From UBA668 sp963720695 (GTDB lineage: Bacteria; Actinomycetota; Acidimicrobiia; Acidimicrobiales; Ilumatobacteraceae): a stretch of 64,000 nucleotides of DNA. The position numbers and the translations under genes are program-made. Numbering within the stretch: the stretch's first letter is position 1; every line of letters begins with the position of its first letter. Below are positions 9,204 to 18,816 of this stretch, piece after piece. The stretch is from positions 186,001 through 250,000 of the forward strand of contig CAVRGG010000007.1 of assembly GCA_963720695.1 (NCBI GenBank), in the 5' to 3' direction. The notes under the pieces were generated by a model. It was given only the letters and a program-made list of their open reading frames with translations, had not been told where the DNA came from and searched no databases.

Positions 9204-10091
9204 GTGGACGAGACAGACCTGCCCGATTTCGCCCTCGTCGAGGCGGCCGTCCGCGACGCCATCAGCCGCCGAGATGCGTCCTCGCTCACCCTGCTGGGGC
9301 ACGGCGACATCAGCATCGTGCTCGGGTGGCCGACCGACGCCCCGACCCACGCGGTGAAGCGTGTGCCGCCGTTCCGCAGCGAGCCCGCCGCGCTCCGCTA
9401 CGTCGATGTGTGCCGGCGCAACCTCGAGATCCTCCGGGCGGCCGAGGTCGCCACGTGGCCGACGACGTTCCACCTCGTCCACCGTGACGACGGCGCCACC
9501 GTCGTCTACCACCGCCAGCCCATCGCGCCCGCGTCGCAGGTGGGCAGCAGCGTCCTGCGCGACGCGCCGCCCGCGGACGCCCATCCGCTCCTCGATGCGA
9601 TCGTCACCGCCGCGGCCGCGGTCGTGACACCGATGGTGGGCCTCGACGTCCAGGTCGCCAACTGGATCTGGGACGGGACCACGGCACACCAGATCGACTT
9701 CACCTCGCCGTTCCTTCTCAACGACGAGCGCGACGACCTGCAGTTCGACACGAGCGGGTTCCTCAGGGAGTACCCGGCGTTGCTGCGGCCGTATCTCCGG
9801 CGCGAGCTCCTCGGTCTCGTGCGCCGCTTCACCACTCCTGAAGGAGCGCTCGGTGACATGGTGGGCAACCTCCACAAGGAGGGTCTGGAGCAGTGGGTCG
9901 AGCCGGCGATCGTCGCCGCCGGTCGCCGCGGCATCGTGATCGATCGCACCACCGCGGCGAAGATGTACGAGGACGACAAGAAGCTGCTGCCGCTGACCTT
10001 GAAGTTGAAGAAGGGCCAGCGGTGGTGGATCTCGCACACCGGGCGGCGTTACGACTCGCTGCTGCCGGAGCGCACGACCTACGGGCTCTGA
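9204..10091 (+). CDS. DUF6206-like / kinase-fold-like hypothetical protein
   Basis: A 295-residue soluble protein. LTLLGHGDISIVLGWP (about residues 30-45) followed by HAVKRVPPF resembles the glycine loop and nucleotide-binding lysine of aminoglycoside-phosphotransferase/kinase-like folds, and VQVANWIWDGTTAHQIDFTSPF looks like the degraded catalytic/metal-binding half. I recall similar proteins labelled DUF6206, but this is from memory. The start is GTG with a TACGAT -10 6 nt upstream; reading further upstream would cross the divergent promoter. It ends 13 bp inside the convergent Vps62-like gene. Confidence 0.62.
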   Translation: MDETDLPDFALVEAAVRDAISRRDASSLTLLGHGDISIVLGWPTDAPTHAVKRVPPFRSEPAALRYVDVCRRNLEILRAAEVATWPTTFHLVHRDDGATVVYHRQPIAPASQVGSSVLRDAPPADAHPLLDAIVTAAAAVVTPMVGLDVQVANWIWDGTTAHQIDFTSPFLLNDERDDLQFDTSGFLREYPALLRPYLRRELLGLVRRFTTPEGALGDMVGNLHKEGLEQWVEPAIVAAGRRGIVIDRTTAAKMYEDDKKLLPLTLKLKKGQRWWISHTGRRYDSLLPERTTYGL

Positions 10092-11947
10092 ACCACCTCG
10101 GCCGTCAGGTCGCCGTGCAGCAGCACGAGCACATTGGCCGCCCACGGGATCATCACGGCACCGAAGAGCGCCGACACGATGTTGACCACGACGAACGACG
10201 CGCTGCTGGCGAGCAGCACGAGCGTGCCCACGAACGGGCCGGTCAGCGCGGCGACCGTGAAGGTGACGACGACGAGCGCGGCGATGCGCCAGCGCGAGCC
10301 GCGACCGAGCGCCCGCGATCGGGCGAGCGCCGCCTTCACGCCCAGTCCCTCCGCCTCGGCCGCCCGCGGCGCCGCGACCCACCACACGAGGAGCACGACG
10401 GCGAGGGGGAGGAGCAGCCCTCCGAACACGACCGCGAGCGCCAGCGGCACCATCGCCGGCAGAGCCCGGCTGCGCCAGGTTCCGCGGAGCACGCCACCCT
10501 CGCTCGGCGCACTCCGGTCGATGTCGCCCGCGAGTCGCGTCGCGCTGGCGGCCGCGTAGATCGCGACCGGCACCGACACCAGTGCCCCGGCGATCAGCGC
10601 GATGACCACACTCGGGCCACTGCCTTCGTCGACGGTGTCGGACAGGGTGTGGAACGCGGGGATCATCAGCACCAGTCGCTGCACGAGCGCCGCTCCCAGC
10701 CCGCCGACGAGCACGAGGAGCGAGATCGGCAGGAAGCGCCGGCGGTGGTCGACGAGCAGTCTCGCCGCGCCGCGCAGGATCTGGCCGTTGCGGCGTTCCT
10801 GGACGAGTGGCACGGGGAGGTCGGGCGACCAGAGCGTCCGCCGCACTCCGACGACGATCACGCCAACCACGACCAGCAGCGCCAACGCGACGAGCCAGGG
10901 GCGGTCGAGGAACTTGATGAAGAGCAGCGACCCCTTCTCGCTCGCGGTGCAGAAGAAGTCGGTGACCTTCGACCCGGCCGTGGGGAGGCTGACGCTCGAC
11001 GTCCGCCCCTCCTGCTCCATCCACACGATGGGGTGCGCCCACTGGTCCTTGGTGATCGGGCCGGTGGGCCCGTTGTTGAACGAGGGCTGATCCTCGCCCC
11101 AGTGGCCGGCCCAGTCCAGCCAGGCGAAGGGGTCGTCGGCACCGGTGACCTGCGCGGGCAGCATCACCACAGCGGGCTCGATGCGGGTCGACGGTCCGCG
11201 GGTGTCGTCGCATCCGAACCCCGAGGCCGCGCTCTTGCCGAACCACCGATCGGCCGTGTAGTAGGTGGCGTGCGACCCGGTGCCGGGGAACACCACGGGA
11301 TGTCCCTCCGCCTGCTGGACCCGGTCCCACGGGCGCCGCTCGCTGCCCTCGTGCTGGGCGACGGCCACCTCGACCGGCTGCGTCTGCAGTGCCGCGGTCG
11401 CGGAGTCGGCCGTGAACGCCACCTGCAGCATCTCCCAGTCGCCCTCGTGCCGGTCGTTCCAGTCGTTGTAGACCCAGAACAGCCAGTACTGCACGACCAA
11501 CCGGCCGGGCGCCTCGGGGTCGGTGGCCACCCGCGCGTACACGGTCGGTTGTGCTGCCGCGCCCGTCGACGCGAACCAGCGCTCGTAGTCGCACCCGGGG
11601 GCGAGGGCGTTGCCCGGCAGGTCGAGGTGGGCATCGGGCGGCGCATCGAAGAGATCGGCAGCGGTCGGTGCGTCGGCGATGACCGAACCGTCGCCGGCCC
11701 GCAGTGTCACGCCGGGCCGGCCGAGCACGGCGTCGACGGCGACAGGGGCGTAGGGCTCGCCGGCGCCGCACGGCGTGTCATGGCGCTGGACCGCGATCAC
11801 GGGGGCGTAGCGCTGCGCGAGCTCCTGCTCGGCGGACCCGGATGCGCCGGCCGGTCGGACGAGTGCGAGCGCTCCCACGGCGGCCACCGCCAGCACCAAC
11901 GCCAGCGGGATCCCCATCGACGACTTCGAACCTCGGAGCTGGCGCAT
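10079..11947 (-). CDS. Vps62/DUF946-like exported protein with C-terminal membrane helices
   Basis: A 622-aa protein with an N-terminal signal or anchor helix (GIPLALVLAVAAVGALALV). An extracytoplasmic domain of about 300 residues contains VQYWLFWVYNDWNDRHEGDWEM, PGTGSHATYY and AGHWGED, the signature of Vps62-like (DUF946) proteins. The second half has six to seven membrane helices separated by Arg-rich loops, ending AANVLVLLHGDLTAEVV. The function is unknown; the arrangement suggests a large extracytoplasmic domain tethered to a membrane bundle. ATG 11947 was chosen; an internal ATG ten codons on also gives a signal peptide. A TACGCT 9 nt upstream is a weak leaderless candidate. Confidence 0.7.
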   Translation of the reverse strand: MRQLRGSKSSMGIPLALVLAVAAVGALALVRPAGASGSAEQELAQRYAPVIAVQRHDTPCGAGEPYAPVAVDAVLGRPGVTLRAGDGSVIADAPTAADLFDAPPDAHLDLPGNALAPGCDYERWFASTGAAAQPTVYARVATDPEAPGRLVVQYWLFWVYNDWNDRHEGDWEMLQVAFTADSATAALQTQPVEVAVAQHEGSERRPWDRVQQAEGHPVVFPGTGSHATYYTADRWFGKSAASGFGCDDTRGPSTRIEPAVVMLPAQVTGADDPFAWLDWAGHWGEDQPSFNNGPTGPITKDQWAHPIVWMEQEGRTSSVSLPTAGSKVTDFFCTASEKGSLLFIKFLDRPWLVALALLVVVGVIVVGVRRTLWSPDLPVPLVQERRNGQILRGAARLLVDHRRRFLPISLLVLVGGLGAALVQRLVLMIPAFHTLSDTVDEGSGPSVVIALIAGALVSVPVAIYAAASATRLAGDIDRSAPSEGGVLRGTWRSRALPAMVPLALAVVFGGLLLPLAVVLLVWWVAAPRAAEAEGLGVKAALARSRALGRGSRWRIAALVVVTFTVAALTGPFVGTLVLLASSASFVVVNIVSALFGAVMIPWAANVLVLLHGDLTAEVVQSP

Positions 11948-11975
11948 TGGTCGCCGAGCGTATTCGCTGCGCTGC

Positions 11976-11988
11976 TAACTTCCGGCAC
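11976..11988 (+). promoter_or_regulatory. Leaderless -10 hexamer for the LPG-synthase-TM fusion
   Basis: TAACTT, 7-nt spacer, GTG 11989. It supports the GTG start over the ATG at 12016. Confidence 0.45.
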
Positions 11989-14406
11989 GTGAACCGCCGC
12001 TGGCACGCCGTGCGCATGAGTCCCGACGAGGCCAGCGCGCTCGAGGCGAGCCTCGGACTCGCCGGACGCTTCTTCGCCGTCCCGCCCGACGCTCCTCGGG
12101 ATCGGCGTCCGACCGACATCACGATGCTCGTGCTCACCACGGCAGTGCTCACGATCTACGCCTTTCGTGCGGGGAGCCCGATGGGGCCACTCGAACGTGC
12201 TGTCTCTGATCTTCTCGCCAACCTGCCCGGTCTGCTCGAGCCCCTCTGGCGCATCGCCCACGACGTGCTCGTGCTCTGGGGGCTCTTCCTCCTCGGCCTG
12301 GCGATGGTCCGCCGGCAGTGGCGTCTGGTGGGCTCGATGGCGACGGCGGCGGTGGCGGTCACCGTGGTCAGCCTCGTCGTCGGGCGGCTGGCCAACGGGA
12401 CCTGGCCGCCGTTCCTCGACCATCTGTTCACGATCGGGCGCGGCGTGGAGTATCCCGCCATCGGGCTCGCGATGTGGGTGGCGCTGGCCAGCGTCGCCTC
12501 GGCCTACCTGAGCCGGCCGTACCGCTTCCTCGGGCGTTGGATCGTGGGCGTCGGCGGCTTCGCCGTGTTCGTCCTGGGCGTCGCCGAGCCCGGTGCGACG
12601 CTCGGGGCGATGGCGCTCGGCTCCGCGGTTGCCGCCGCCGTGCACCTGACGTTCGGCTCGCCCGCCGGCCTTCCCAAGTTGAGCGCCGTGCAGAAGGTCC
12701 TGGCCAGCATGGGATTCGCCGCGACACCATCGACGGTGTCGCGCCAGAACGGTGTCGTCCGGGTACGCGCCGTCGGCGACGACGGGTCCGACCTCGACGT
12801 CAAGATCTACGGCCGCGACGCGTGGGACGGGCAGCTGCTCGTCACGCTGTGGCGGTTCTTCTGGTATCGCCAGGGTGGTCGGGCGCTCGCCCTGACGCGC
12901 GTCCAGCAGGTGGAGCACGAGGCGTTCCTCACGTTGCTCGCCGAGCGCCGCGGCGTGCCCACCTACTCGGTGCTCGCGGCCGGCACCAACGTGATCGGCG
13001 ACGCCGTCCTCGTCGTGGAGCGGCGCGGCCGGCTGCTCAGCGAGGTGACCGAGCCCGTGGCCGACCACCAGGTGTCGGCGATGTGGTCTGCCCTGCGCGG
13101 CCTGCACGACGCAGGACTCAGCCACGGTGCGATCGATGCCGAGCGCGTGTTCATCGACGGCGACGCCGTCGGGTTCGCCGACCTGTCGTCGGGGGAGGTG
13201 ATGGCCGCGGTCGACGATCCGCTCATCGACCGTGCCCAGATGCTGGTCACCACGGCGGTGCTGGTCGGTGCGGAGCGCGCGGTCGCCGCCGCGACGCGCT
13301 CGCTGAGCACGGCCGAACTGGCCGACGTGTCGTCGTACGTCCAGCCCGCCGCGCTGTCCACGTCGCTGCGCCGCGCCGCCGACGCGATCGACCTCGACAT
13401 CGACGAGCTGCGCTCGGCGGTGGTGGCCGCCGCAGGCGAGGACCAGCGCGATCTCATCCGTCTGCGACGGGTCACCATCGGCGGCCTCTTCACCGCGGCC
13501 ATCCTGTTCATCGCCGGCTGGGTGCTGATCTCGGGCCTCACCCACATCGGGCTCGACACGATCGGGCAGGCGATCAGTGACGCGAGCATCCCGATCCTCA
13601 TCGCCGCGTTCGTCGTGTCCAGCGTCGGCCGGTTCTCCAACGCCGTCGCCCTGTCGGGCATCTCGCCGACGCCGGTGCCGCTCGGCCGTCTCACCGCGCT
13701 GCAGTTCGCGATGACCTTCGTCAGCCTGGCGATGCCCTCCACCGCCGGCCGCGTCGCGGTCAACATCCGATTCTTCCAGCGCAACGGCGTCGAGCCGACG
13801 ACGGCGGTGGCGATGGGTGCACTCGACGGCTTCACCGGCTTTCTCAGCCAGGTGTTCCTGATGTCGACGATCCTGCTGTTCGGCATCGGGTCGCTCAACC
13901 TCGACCTCGCCGACCGGTTCTCGTTCGAGACGATCCAGACGCTGCTGATCTGGCTCGGGGTGATCCTCGTCGTCGGCGTGGTGGTGATCTTCGCGGTGGG
14001 CCCCATCCGGCGCTGGTTGTTCACCACGTTCGGCAAGGTGAAGGCGTTCGTCATCCCGCTGCTGCGTTCGCCCAAGCGGCTGTTCACGGCCTTCGGCGCC
14101 AACATGATGTCCGAACTCATCGGCGCCCTCACGCTCTACACCGTGCTCCTCGCCTTCGGCCAGAACGTCCGCTATCTCGATGTGGTGCTGGTGAGCATCA
14201 CCGTCGCGTTGTTCGCTGGCCTGATGCCGGTGCCCGGTGGCATCGGCGTGTCGGAGGCGGCGCTCACCGCCGGGTTCATCGCCATCGGCGTGCCCGAGTC
14301 CGTCGCGTTCGCCGCCGCCCTCACGTGCCGGATGATCACGTTCTACACGCCGCCGATCATCGGTGTCTTCGCGTTCCGTTGGCTGCAGAAGCAGCGCTTC
14401 CTCTAG
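11989..14406 (+). CDS. LPG_synthase_TM flippase-like domain fused to a kinase-like domain
   Basis: An 805-aa integral membrane protein in three parts. Residues about 45-230 have five to six helices. Residues about 240-480 are cytoplasmic and kinase-like: DLDVKIYGRDAWDGQL (Lys-containing), a predicted alpha-C region, LRGLHDAGLSHGAIDAERVFIDGDAVGFADL resembling the HGDL/catalytic loop and DFG of protein kinases, with HGAIDAE replacing HRD. Residues about 495-805 are an MprF/AglD-type UPF0104 (LPG_synthase_TM) bundle with STAGRVAVNIRFFQRNGV and MPVPGGIGVSEAALTAG, expected to transport or flip a lipid or lipid-linked substrate. The kinase domain probably lacks activity because HRD and DFG are altered. 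The following Bax-inhibitor gene is 9 bp away in the same unit. Confidence 0.82.
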   Translation: MNRRWHAVRMSPDEASALEASLGLAGRFFAVPPDAPRDRRPTDITMLVLTTAVLTIYAFRAGSPMGPLERAVSDLLANLPGLLEPLWRIAHDVLVLWGLFLLGLAMVRRQWRLVGSMATAAVAVTVVSLVVGRLANGTWPPFLDHLFTIGRGVEYPAIGLAMWVALASVASAYLSRPYRFLGRWIVGVGGFAVFVLGVAEPGATLGAMALGSAVAAAVHLTFGSPAGLPKLSAVQKVLASMGFAATPSTVSRQNGVVRVRAVGDDGSDLDVKIYGRDAWDGQLLVTLWRFFWYRQGGRALALTRVQQVEHEAFLTLLAERRGVPTYSVLAAGTNVIGDAVLVVERRGRLLSEVTEPVADHQVSAMWSALRGLHDAGLSHGAIDAERVFIDGDAVGFADLSSGEVMAAVDDPLIDRAQMLVTTAVLVGAERAVAAATRSLSTAELADVSSYVQPAALSTSLRRAADAIDLDIDELRSAVVAAAGEDQRDLIRLRRVTIGGLFTAAILFIAGWVLISGLTHIGLDTIGQAISDASIPILIAAFVVSSVGRFSNAVALSGISPTPVPLGRLTALQFAMTFVSLAMPSTAGRVAVNIRFFQRNGVEPTTAVAMGALDGFTGFLSQVFLMSTILLFGIGSLNLDLADRFSFETIQTLLIWLGVILVVGVVVIFAVGPIRRWLFTTFGKVKAFVIPLLRSPKRLFTAFGANMMSELIGALTLYTVLLAFGQNVRYLDVVLVSITVALFAGLMPVPGGIGVSEAALTAGFIAIGVPESVAFAAALTCRMITFYTPPIIGVFAFRWLQKQRFL

Positions 14407-14415
14407 GAGATCCCC

Positions 14416-15168
14416 GTGCCCGCGAGCATGTTGAACGACGACACCTTCAGCCGCGAGAAGGTCACCGCGTACACCGGAGGCGCTCCGATCACACGCACGA
14501 TGTCCGTGCGGGGCACCGCGGTCAAGGCGTTCGTGCTGCTGTTCATCGCGATGTGGTTCGCCGTCCTGGGTTGGCACCACGCCGGCCGCGTCCTGGAGAC
14601 CACGTCCGGGCCGACGTGGCTGCTCGGCTACTTCCTGCTGATCGCGCTGTCGATCATGGCGGCCACGCGACCGCGGCTGGCGCTCGTGCTGGGCGTGGTC
14701 TACTCGGTGCTGATGGGCGCGTGGATGGGCGCGATCTCGCGCATCTACGAAGCGGCCTACGACGGCGTCGTCGCCCAGACGCTGGCGGCGACGGTGGGCA
14801 CGTTCCTGGTCTGTCTCGTGCTCTACTCGACTCGCGCCGTGAAGGTGACGAGCAAGTTCGTGATGGTACTGAGCGCGGCGATCGGCGGGCTGCTGATGCT
14901 CTACCTGTTCGGGTTCGTCTGGTCACTGTTCACCGCCGGTCCGGCGTTCTACCAGCGGGCGACGGGCATGGGCATCGCCATCAGCGTCATCGCTTGCGTG
15001 CTCGCCGCGCTGTCGCTGTTCGTCAACTTCGCGATCATCGAGGGCGGGGCGAAGGCAGGCGCGCCGAAGGGCATGGAGTGGTACGCCGCGTTCGGATTGG
15101 TGTCCACGCTGGTGTGGCTCTACCTGGAGTTCCTGGAGCTGTTCGCCAAGGCGCAAGCGCGGCGTTAG
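14416..15168 (+). CDS. Bax inhibitor-1/YccA family membrane protein
   Basis: A 250-aa protein with seven predicted helices, preceded by the N-terminal motif MLNDDTFSREKVTAYTGGAPITRTMSVRGTA, which is typical of bacterial Bax1-I/YccA homologues in Actinobacteria. The family forms a seven-helix bundle that has been linked to pH-sensitive calcium leak. The start GTG has AGGAG 7 nt upstream and follows the flippase-like gene by 9 bp, indicating an operon. Nothing odd in length or motifs. Confidence 0.85.
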   Translation: MPASMLNDDTFSREKVTAYTGGAPITRTMSVRGTAVKAFVLLFIAMWFAVLGWHHAGRVLETTSGPTWLLGYFLLIALSIMAATRPRLALVLGVVYSVLMGAWMGAISRIYEAAYDGVVAQTLAATVGTFLVCLVLYSTRAVKVTSKFVMVLSAAIGGLLMLYLFGFVWSLFTAGPAFYQRATGMGIAISVIACVLAALSLFVNFAIIEGGAKAGAPKGMEWYAAFGLVSTLVWLYLEFLELFAKAQARR

Positions 15169-15191
15169 CGGCGTGCACGAGAGCGCGTGGC

Positions 15192-15204
15192 TACCCTGAG
15201 ACTC
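15192..15204 (+). promoter_or_regulatory. Leaderless -10 hexamer for the acyl-CoA dehydrogenase
   Basis: TACCCT, 7-nt spacer, GTG 15205. Confidence 0.5.
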
Positions 15205-16351
15205 GTGCGTGCCCTGTTCACCGATGACCATGACTCCTTCCGAGCATCGTTCGCGGCGTTCGTGGCCAAGGAGATGGTGCCCCACTACGCGGACTGGGAG
15301 CGGGATGGCATCGCGCCGCGCGAGGTGTTCGCCTCTGCCGGGTCGTTCGGATTCCTCGGGCTGGCGGTGCCAGAGGAGTTCGGGGGCGGTGGGAGCGACG
15401 ACTTCCGCTTCAACGTCGTGCTCGCCGAGGAGCTCGCTGCGGCCGGCATCGGTGGCGCCGGGCTGGGCATGACGCTCCACAACGACATCACCACGCCGTA
15501 CTTCGTCGAGTACTGCAACGCGGAGCAGGCGGCCCGCTGGCTCCCTGGCATCGCCGCCGGCACGCTCATCACGGCGATCGCCATGACCGAACCGGGCACG
15601 GGCTCGGACCTCGCGAGCATCGCCTCCACTGCGATCCGCGACGGCGATGAGTACGTGCTCAACGGCTCGAAGACCTTCATCACCAACGGCATCAACAGCG
15701 ACCTCGTGATCGTGGTGGCCAAGACCGACCCCACCCAGCGGCACACGGGGATGTCCCTGCTCGTCGTCGAGCGGGGGATGCCGGGCTTCGAACGAGGCCG
15801 CAACCTCGACAAGATCGGCCTCCACAGCCAGGACACTGCAGAGCTGTTCTTCCACGACGTCCGCGTCCCGGTGTCGAACCTCCTCGGGGAGGAGGGAAAG
15901 GCGTTCGGCTACCTCACCGCCAACCTCGCCCAGGAACGGCTGTCGATCGCGGTCACCGGCGTCGCGTCGGCGCGGGCCGCGCTCGACGTGGACGCTGGAG
16001 TACGTGAAGGAGCGCACCGCGTTCGGTCTGCCCATCGGCAGCTTCCAGAACACCAAGTTCACGTTGGCCGAGGTCGCCACGTCGGTCGACGTCGCCCAGG
16101 CGTACGTCGATCAATGCGTGCTGCAGCTGAACGCCGGCGAGCTCTCCGCCGCCCAGGCCGCGCAGGCGAAGTACTGGTGCACCGAGCTCCAGCAGCGGGC
16201 CGTCGACCAGTGCCTGCAGCTCTTCGGCGGGTACGGCTACATGACCGAGTACCCGATCGCCCGGGCCTACGCCGACGCCAGGGTCACCTCGATCTACGGC
16301 GGGACCACCGAGGTCATGAAGACCATCATCGCGAAGTCGATCGGACTCTGA
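15205..16351 (+). CDS. Acyl-CoA dehydrogenase (one frameshift)
   Basis: The protein is about 381 aa after repair, with full acyl-CoA dehydrogenase layout: VPEEFGGGG, the FAD/substrate signature AMTEPGTGSDLASI, the middle beta domain (GSKTFITNG, GLHSQDTAELFFHDVRVP) and the C-terminal signature (GGYGYMTEYPIARAYADARVTSIYGGTTEV) containing the catalytic-type Glu. Frame one loses the family at ARAALD; deleting the extra G at 15988 restores WTLEYVKERTAFGLPIG and the rest runs to TGA 16351. It catalyses FAD-dependent alpha,beta-desaturation of acyl-CoAs; the chain-length class cannot be told. The start is GTG with an upstream -10 hexamer. Confidence 0.88.
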
Positions 16352-16363
16352 ACGGCAGAGAGG

Positions 16364-17239
16364 TCAGGCCTCGCGCACGTCGTCGAGGAACGAGATCACG
16401 GCGTCGTTGAACGCGTCGTTCTTGTCGCCGGCCACCATGTGTCCGGCGCCGCCCACGTCGGCGAAGCGAGCGTGCGGCACGAGTTCGAGGAACTCCTTGG
16501 CCCCGGCCTCGCTGAGCAGGTCGCTCTGCCGGCCGCGGACCAGCAACGTCGGTACGGTCAGACTCCTCGCCGCGTCGACCAACGCGTCGCTGCGGTGCCG
16601 CGCGGTGCGTGACTCGTCGTCGGTCGGGCGGGATGTGATGAACCGGGGGTCCCAGTGCCAGTACCAGCGACCGTCGTCGTGTTGGCGGACGTTCTTGCGG
16701 AGTCCCGACAGGTCAGAGGGCCGGGGTCGGTGCGGGTTGTACTCCTGCACGGCGTCGGCGACCTCCTCCAGATCGGCGAACCCGTCGGCCATGTGGCGGG
16801 CCATGAACGTCAGGATTCGCTGGGCGCCGGCCGCCTCGATGTGCGGCGCGACGTCGACGAGGACCAGCGCTCGACCGCACGGGTCGACCCGCGTGGAGCC
16901 GAGTGCGAAGAGCGCCGACGTGCCGCCGAGCGATGCGCCGATGAGCACCGGCCGCCCGAGCGTGCGGGCGACCTCGACGATGTCGTCGGCGAACGTGTCG
17001 AGCCCGTAGCTGCCGTCGGGTGACCAGTCGCTGTCGCCGTGGCCACGCAGGTCCATCGACACCGCGTACCAGCCGGTGGAGCCGAGGTGGCGCAGCGTCG
17101 AGTGCCACGAGTGGCGAGTCTGGCCGCCGCCGTGGAGCAAGAGCGCTGGCGGGTCGTTCGGATCGCCCATCGCGTCGGCCGCGAGCCGGATGCCGTCCGC
17201 CCCGACGAGGTCGATGCGGTGCGGGGTCTCGAGGGCCAT
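16364..17239 (-). CDS. Alpha/beta hydrolase
   Basis: A 291-aa alpha/beta-hydrolase-fold protein. LLLHGGGQTRHSW forms the oxyanion region (about 34-46), DLRGHGDSDW follows, and the nucleophile elbow is GASLGG with Ser near 98. Asp and His of the triad are probably in LVRGRQSD and GGAGHMV. It is likely a cytoplasmic esterase or epoxide/lactone hydrolase; the substrate is unknown. The frame stays open upstream into the P450 coding strand, but ATG 17239 gives the right N-terminus and has TACCCT 6 nt upstream. It lies directly downstream of the P450 gene. Confidence 0.88.
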   Translation of the reverse strand: MALETPHRIDLVGADGIRLAADAMGDPNDPPALLLHGGGQTRHSWHSTLRHLGSTGWYAVSMDLRGHGDSDWSPDGSYGLDTFADDIVEVARTLGRPVLIGASLGGTSALFALGSTRVDPCGRALVLVDVAPHIEAAGAQRILTFMARHMADGFADLEEVADAVQEYNPHRPRPSDLSGLRKNVRQHDDGRWYWHWDPRFITSRPTDDESRTARHRSDALVDAARSLTVPTLLVRGRQSDLLSEAGAKEFLELVPHARFADVGGAGHMVAGDKNDAFNDAVISFLDDVREA

Positions 17240-17251
17240 GGGCCGAGGGTA
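17240..17251 (-). promoter_or_regulatory. Leaderless -10 hexamer for the alpha/beta hydrolase
   Basis: TACCCT, 6-nt spacer, ATG. It lies over the 3' end of the P450 gene, so the hydrolase may have its own promoter. Confidence 0.45.
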
Positions 17252-17256
17252 ACCCC

Positions 17257-18451
17257 TCAGAACACGACGGGTACGGTCCGCGGACCGCGCACTTGCCCGC
17301 CCGCCCAGGTGACTTCTGCACCCTCCGCGAGGCGGAACTCGGGGATCCGGGCGAGCCACTCCTCGATGGCGACCCGCAGTTCCATGCGGGCCAGGTTGGA
17401 CCCCGCGCACCGGTGGATGCCGGCCCCGAACGCCACGTGTCGGTTCTCGCTGCGATCGAGGATCACCTCGCCGGGCCGGTCGAAGACCTCCGGATCGCGA
17501 TTGGCCGACGCGAAGCTGAGGAGCACCTTGTCGCCGGACTTGATCGGGCACCCGGCGACCTCGACGTCGTTGACGGCGATGCGGGCCATGGTGACCGGCG
17601 AGTACGCACGCAACAGCTCCTCGATCGCCATCGGCATGATCTCGGGGTCCTCGACCATCCGCCGCGCGTCGTCGGGGTGAGTGGCGAGGTGCCACAGCGA
17701 GGAGCCGATCGCCGACCACGTCGTGTCGACGCCGGCGATGAGCGTGAGCGCGGCCATCCCCATGATGGTGAGGTCCGGGATCGGCTCGCCCTCGACCTCG
17801 GTGTTGAGGAGCACGCTGATGAGGTCGTCCTGCGGATCGGTGCGCCGGTCGACGAGCTGCTGGAGCAGGAAGCCGGTGATGCCGTCCTGCCCGCGCGGTG
17901 CTGCGCGCCTGATCGTGAGCGAACTCGAGGACATCGCGGACCCAGCCGGTGAACGTGTCCGCGAGCTCGCCGGGAACCCCCAGCACCTTGGCGATCACCC
18001 GTACCGGGATCTGCTGTGCGTAGTCCGCAGCCGCGTCCGCTGAGCCCTGGGCGATGAAACCGTCGATGAGGCTGCGACACAGTTCGCGGGTCATCGGCTC
18101 GTAGCCCGCGACCTGCGTGTGGGAGAACCACGGCAGGAGCAGGCGACGCGTCCAGGTGTGGTCCGGTTGGTCGGCGTCGATCGGTGGCAGCGGGATGTCG
18201 ATCTGGGGAGGGCTGTCACCCGGTGGGATCGTGAGCACACCCACGTCGCGGGAGCTGAAGTTGGCGATGTCGTGCGCGACCGCGAAGACGTCGGCGTACC
18301 GAGTGGGCATCCACGAACCACCCCACCGTTCGGTGTGGGCCACGGGGCACTTCTCGCGAAGGTCATCCCACACGGGGTAGGGGTGTGCGACGTACTCCGG
18401 GTCCAGCACGTCGTAGTCGGTGGTCCAGTCCTGAACGGGCGGCGTTGCCAT
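17257..18451 (-). CDS. Cytochrome P450 (one frameshift)
   Basis: The protein is about 397 aa after repair. The first frame holds the N-terminal half (MATPPVQDWTTDYDVLDPEYV ... WVRDVLEFAHDQ). The second frame holds the I-helix AGVDTTWSA, EELLRAYSP (ExxR) and the heme-binding loop FGAGIHRCAGSNLAR with the axial Cys. The break is near 17900; removing one G from a GGG run gives ARSTARQDGITGFLLQQ, a normal join. It is a heme monooxygenase; the substrate is unknown. The start ATG has GAGGAG 7 nt upstream. The downstream hydrolase may act on the same small molecule, which is inference. Confidence 0.88.
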
Positions 18452-18527
18452 CTCGGCTCCTCACATGAGCGATCGGACGACAGTCTCGCTCATCCGAGCG
18501 GGTCGGATGGGAGACGGAGGCCGCGGA

Positions 18528-18800
18528 TCAGAGCGGGATCTCCAGGTGGCCGTACGTGATGCACAGACCGACGGCATTGACGACGAGCAACGAGACGATG
18601 ATGAGCACGACGACGGCTGCCTTGCGGCGGCTGCGGCTGAACCCTCCGGGCATCGGCATGTACCAGCTCGGCAGCAGCTCCGGATAGTCGGCCATGTGGG
18701 TGTCGAACGGGACTGCGTCGGGGTCGAGTGGCGCGTCCGGGTCGGCGGCCAGGGCCAGCTCGGTCAGCTCCTCGTCGGTGATGTCGACCGTGTCGTGCAT
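18528..18800 (-). CDS. Small single-pass membrane protein
   Basis: A 90-aa protein with an acidic N-terminal half (MHDTVDITDEELTELALAADPDAPLDPDA), a middle WYMPMPGGFSRSRRK and one C-terminal membrane helix (AAVVVLIIVSLLVVNAVGLCI). The Arg/Lys cluster before the helix suggests the N-terminus stays in the cytoplasm. I do not recognise a family. The start is fixed by TACGGT 6 nt before the ATG. It lies between the P450 and the VIT transporter. Confidence 0.72.
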   Translation of the reverse strand: MHDTVDITDEELTELALAADPDAPLDPDAVPFDTHMADYPELLPSWYMPMPGGFSRSRRKAAVVVLIIVSLLVVNAVGLCITYGHLEIPL

Positions 18801-18812
18801 GACCAGACCGTA
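18801..18812 (-). promoter_or_regulatory. Leaderless -10 hexamer for the small membrane protein
   Basis: TACGGT, 6-nt spacer, ATG. Confidence 0.5.
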
Positions 18813-18816
18813 CCCC

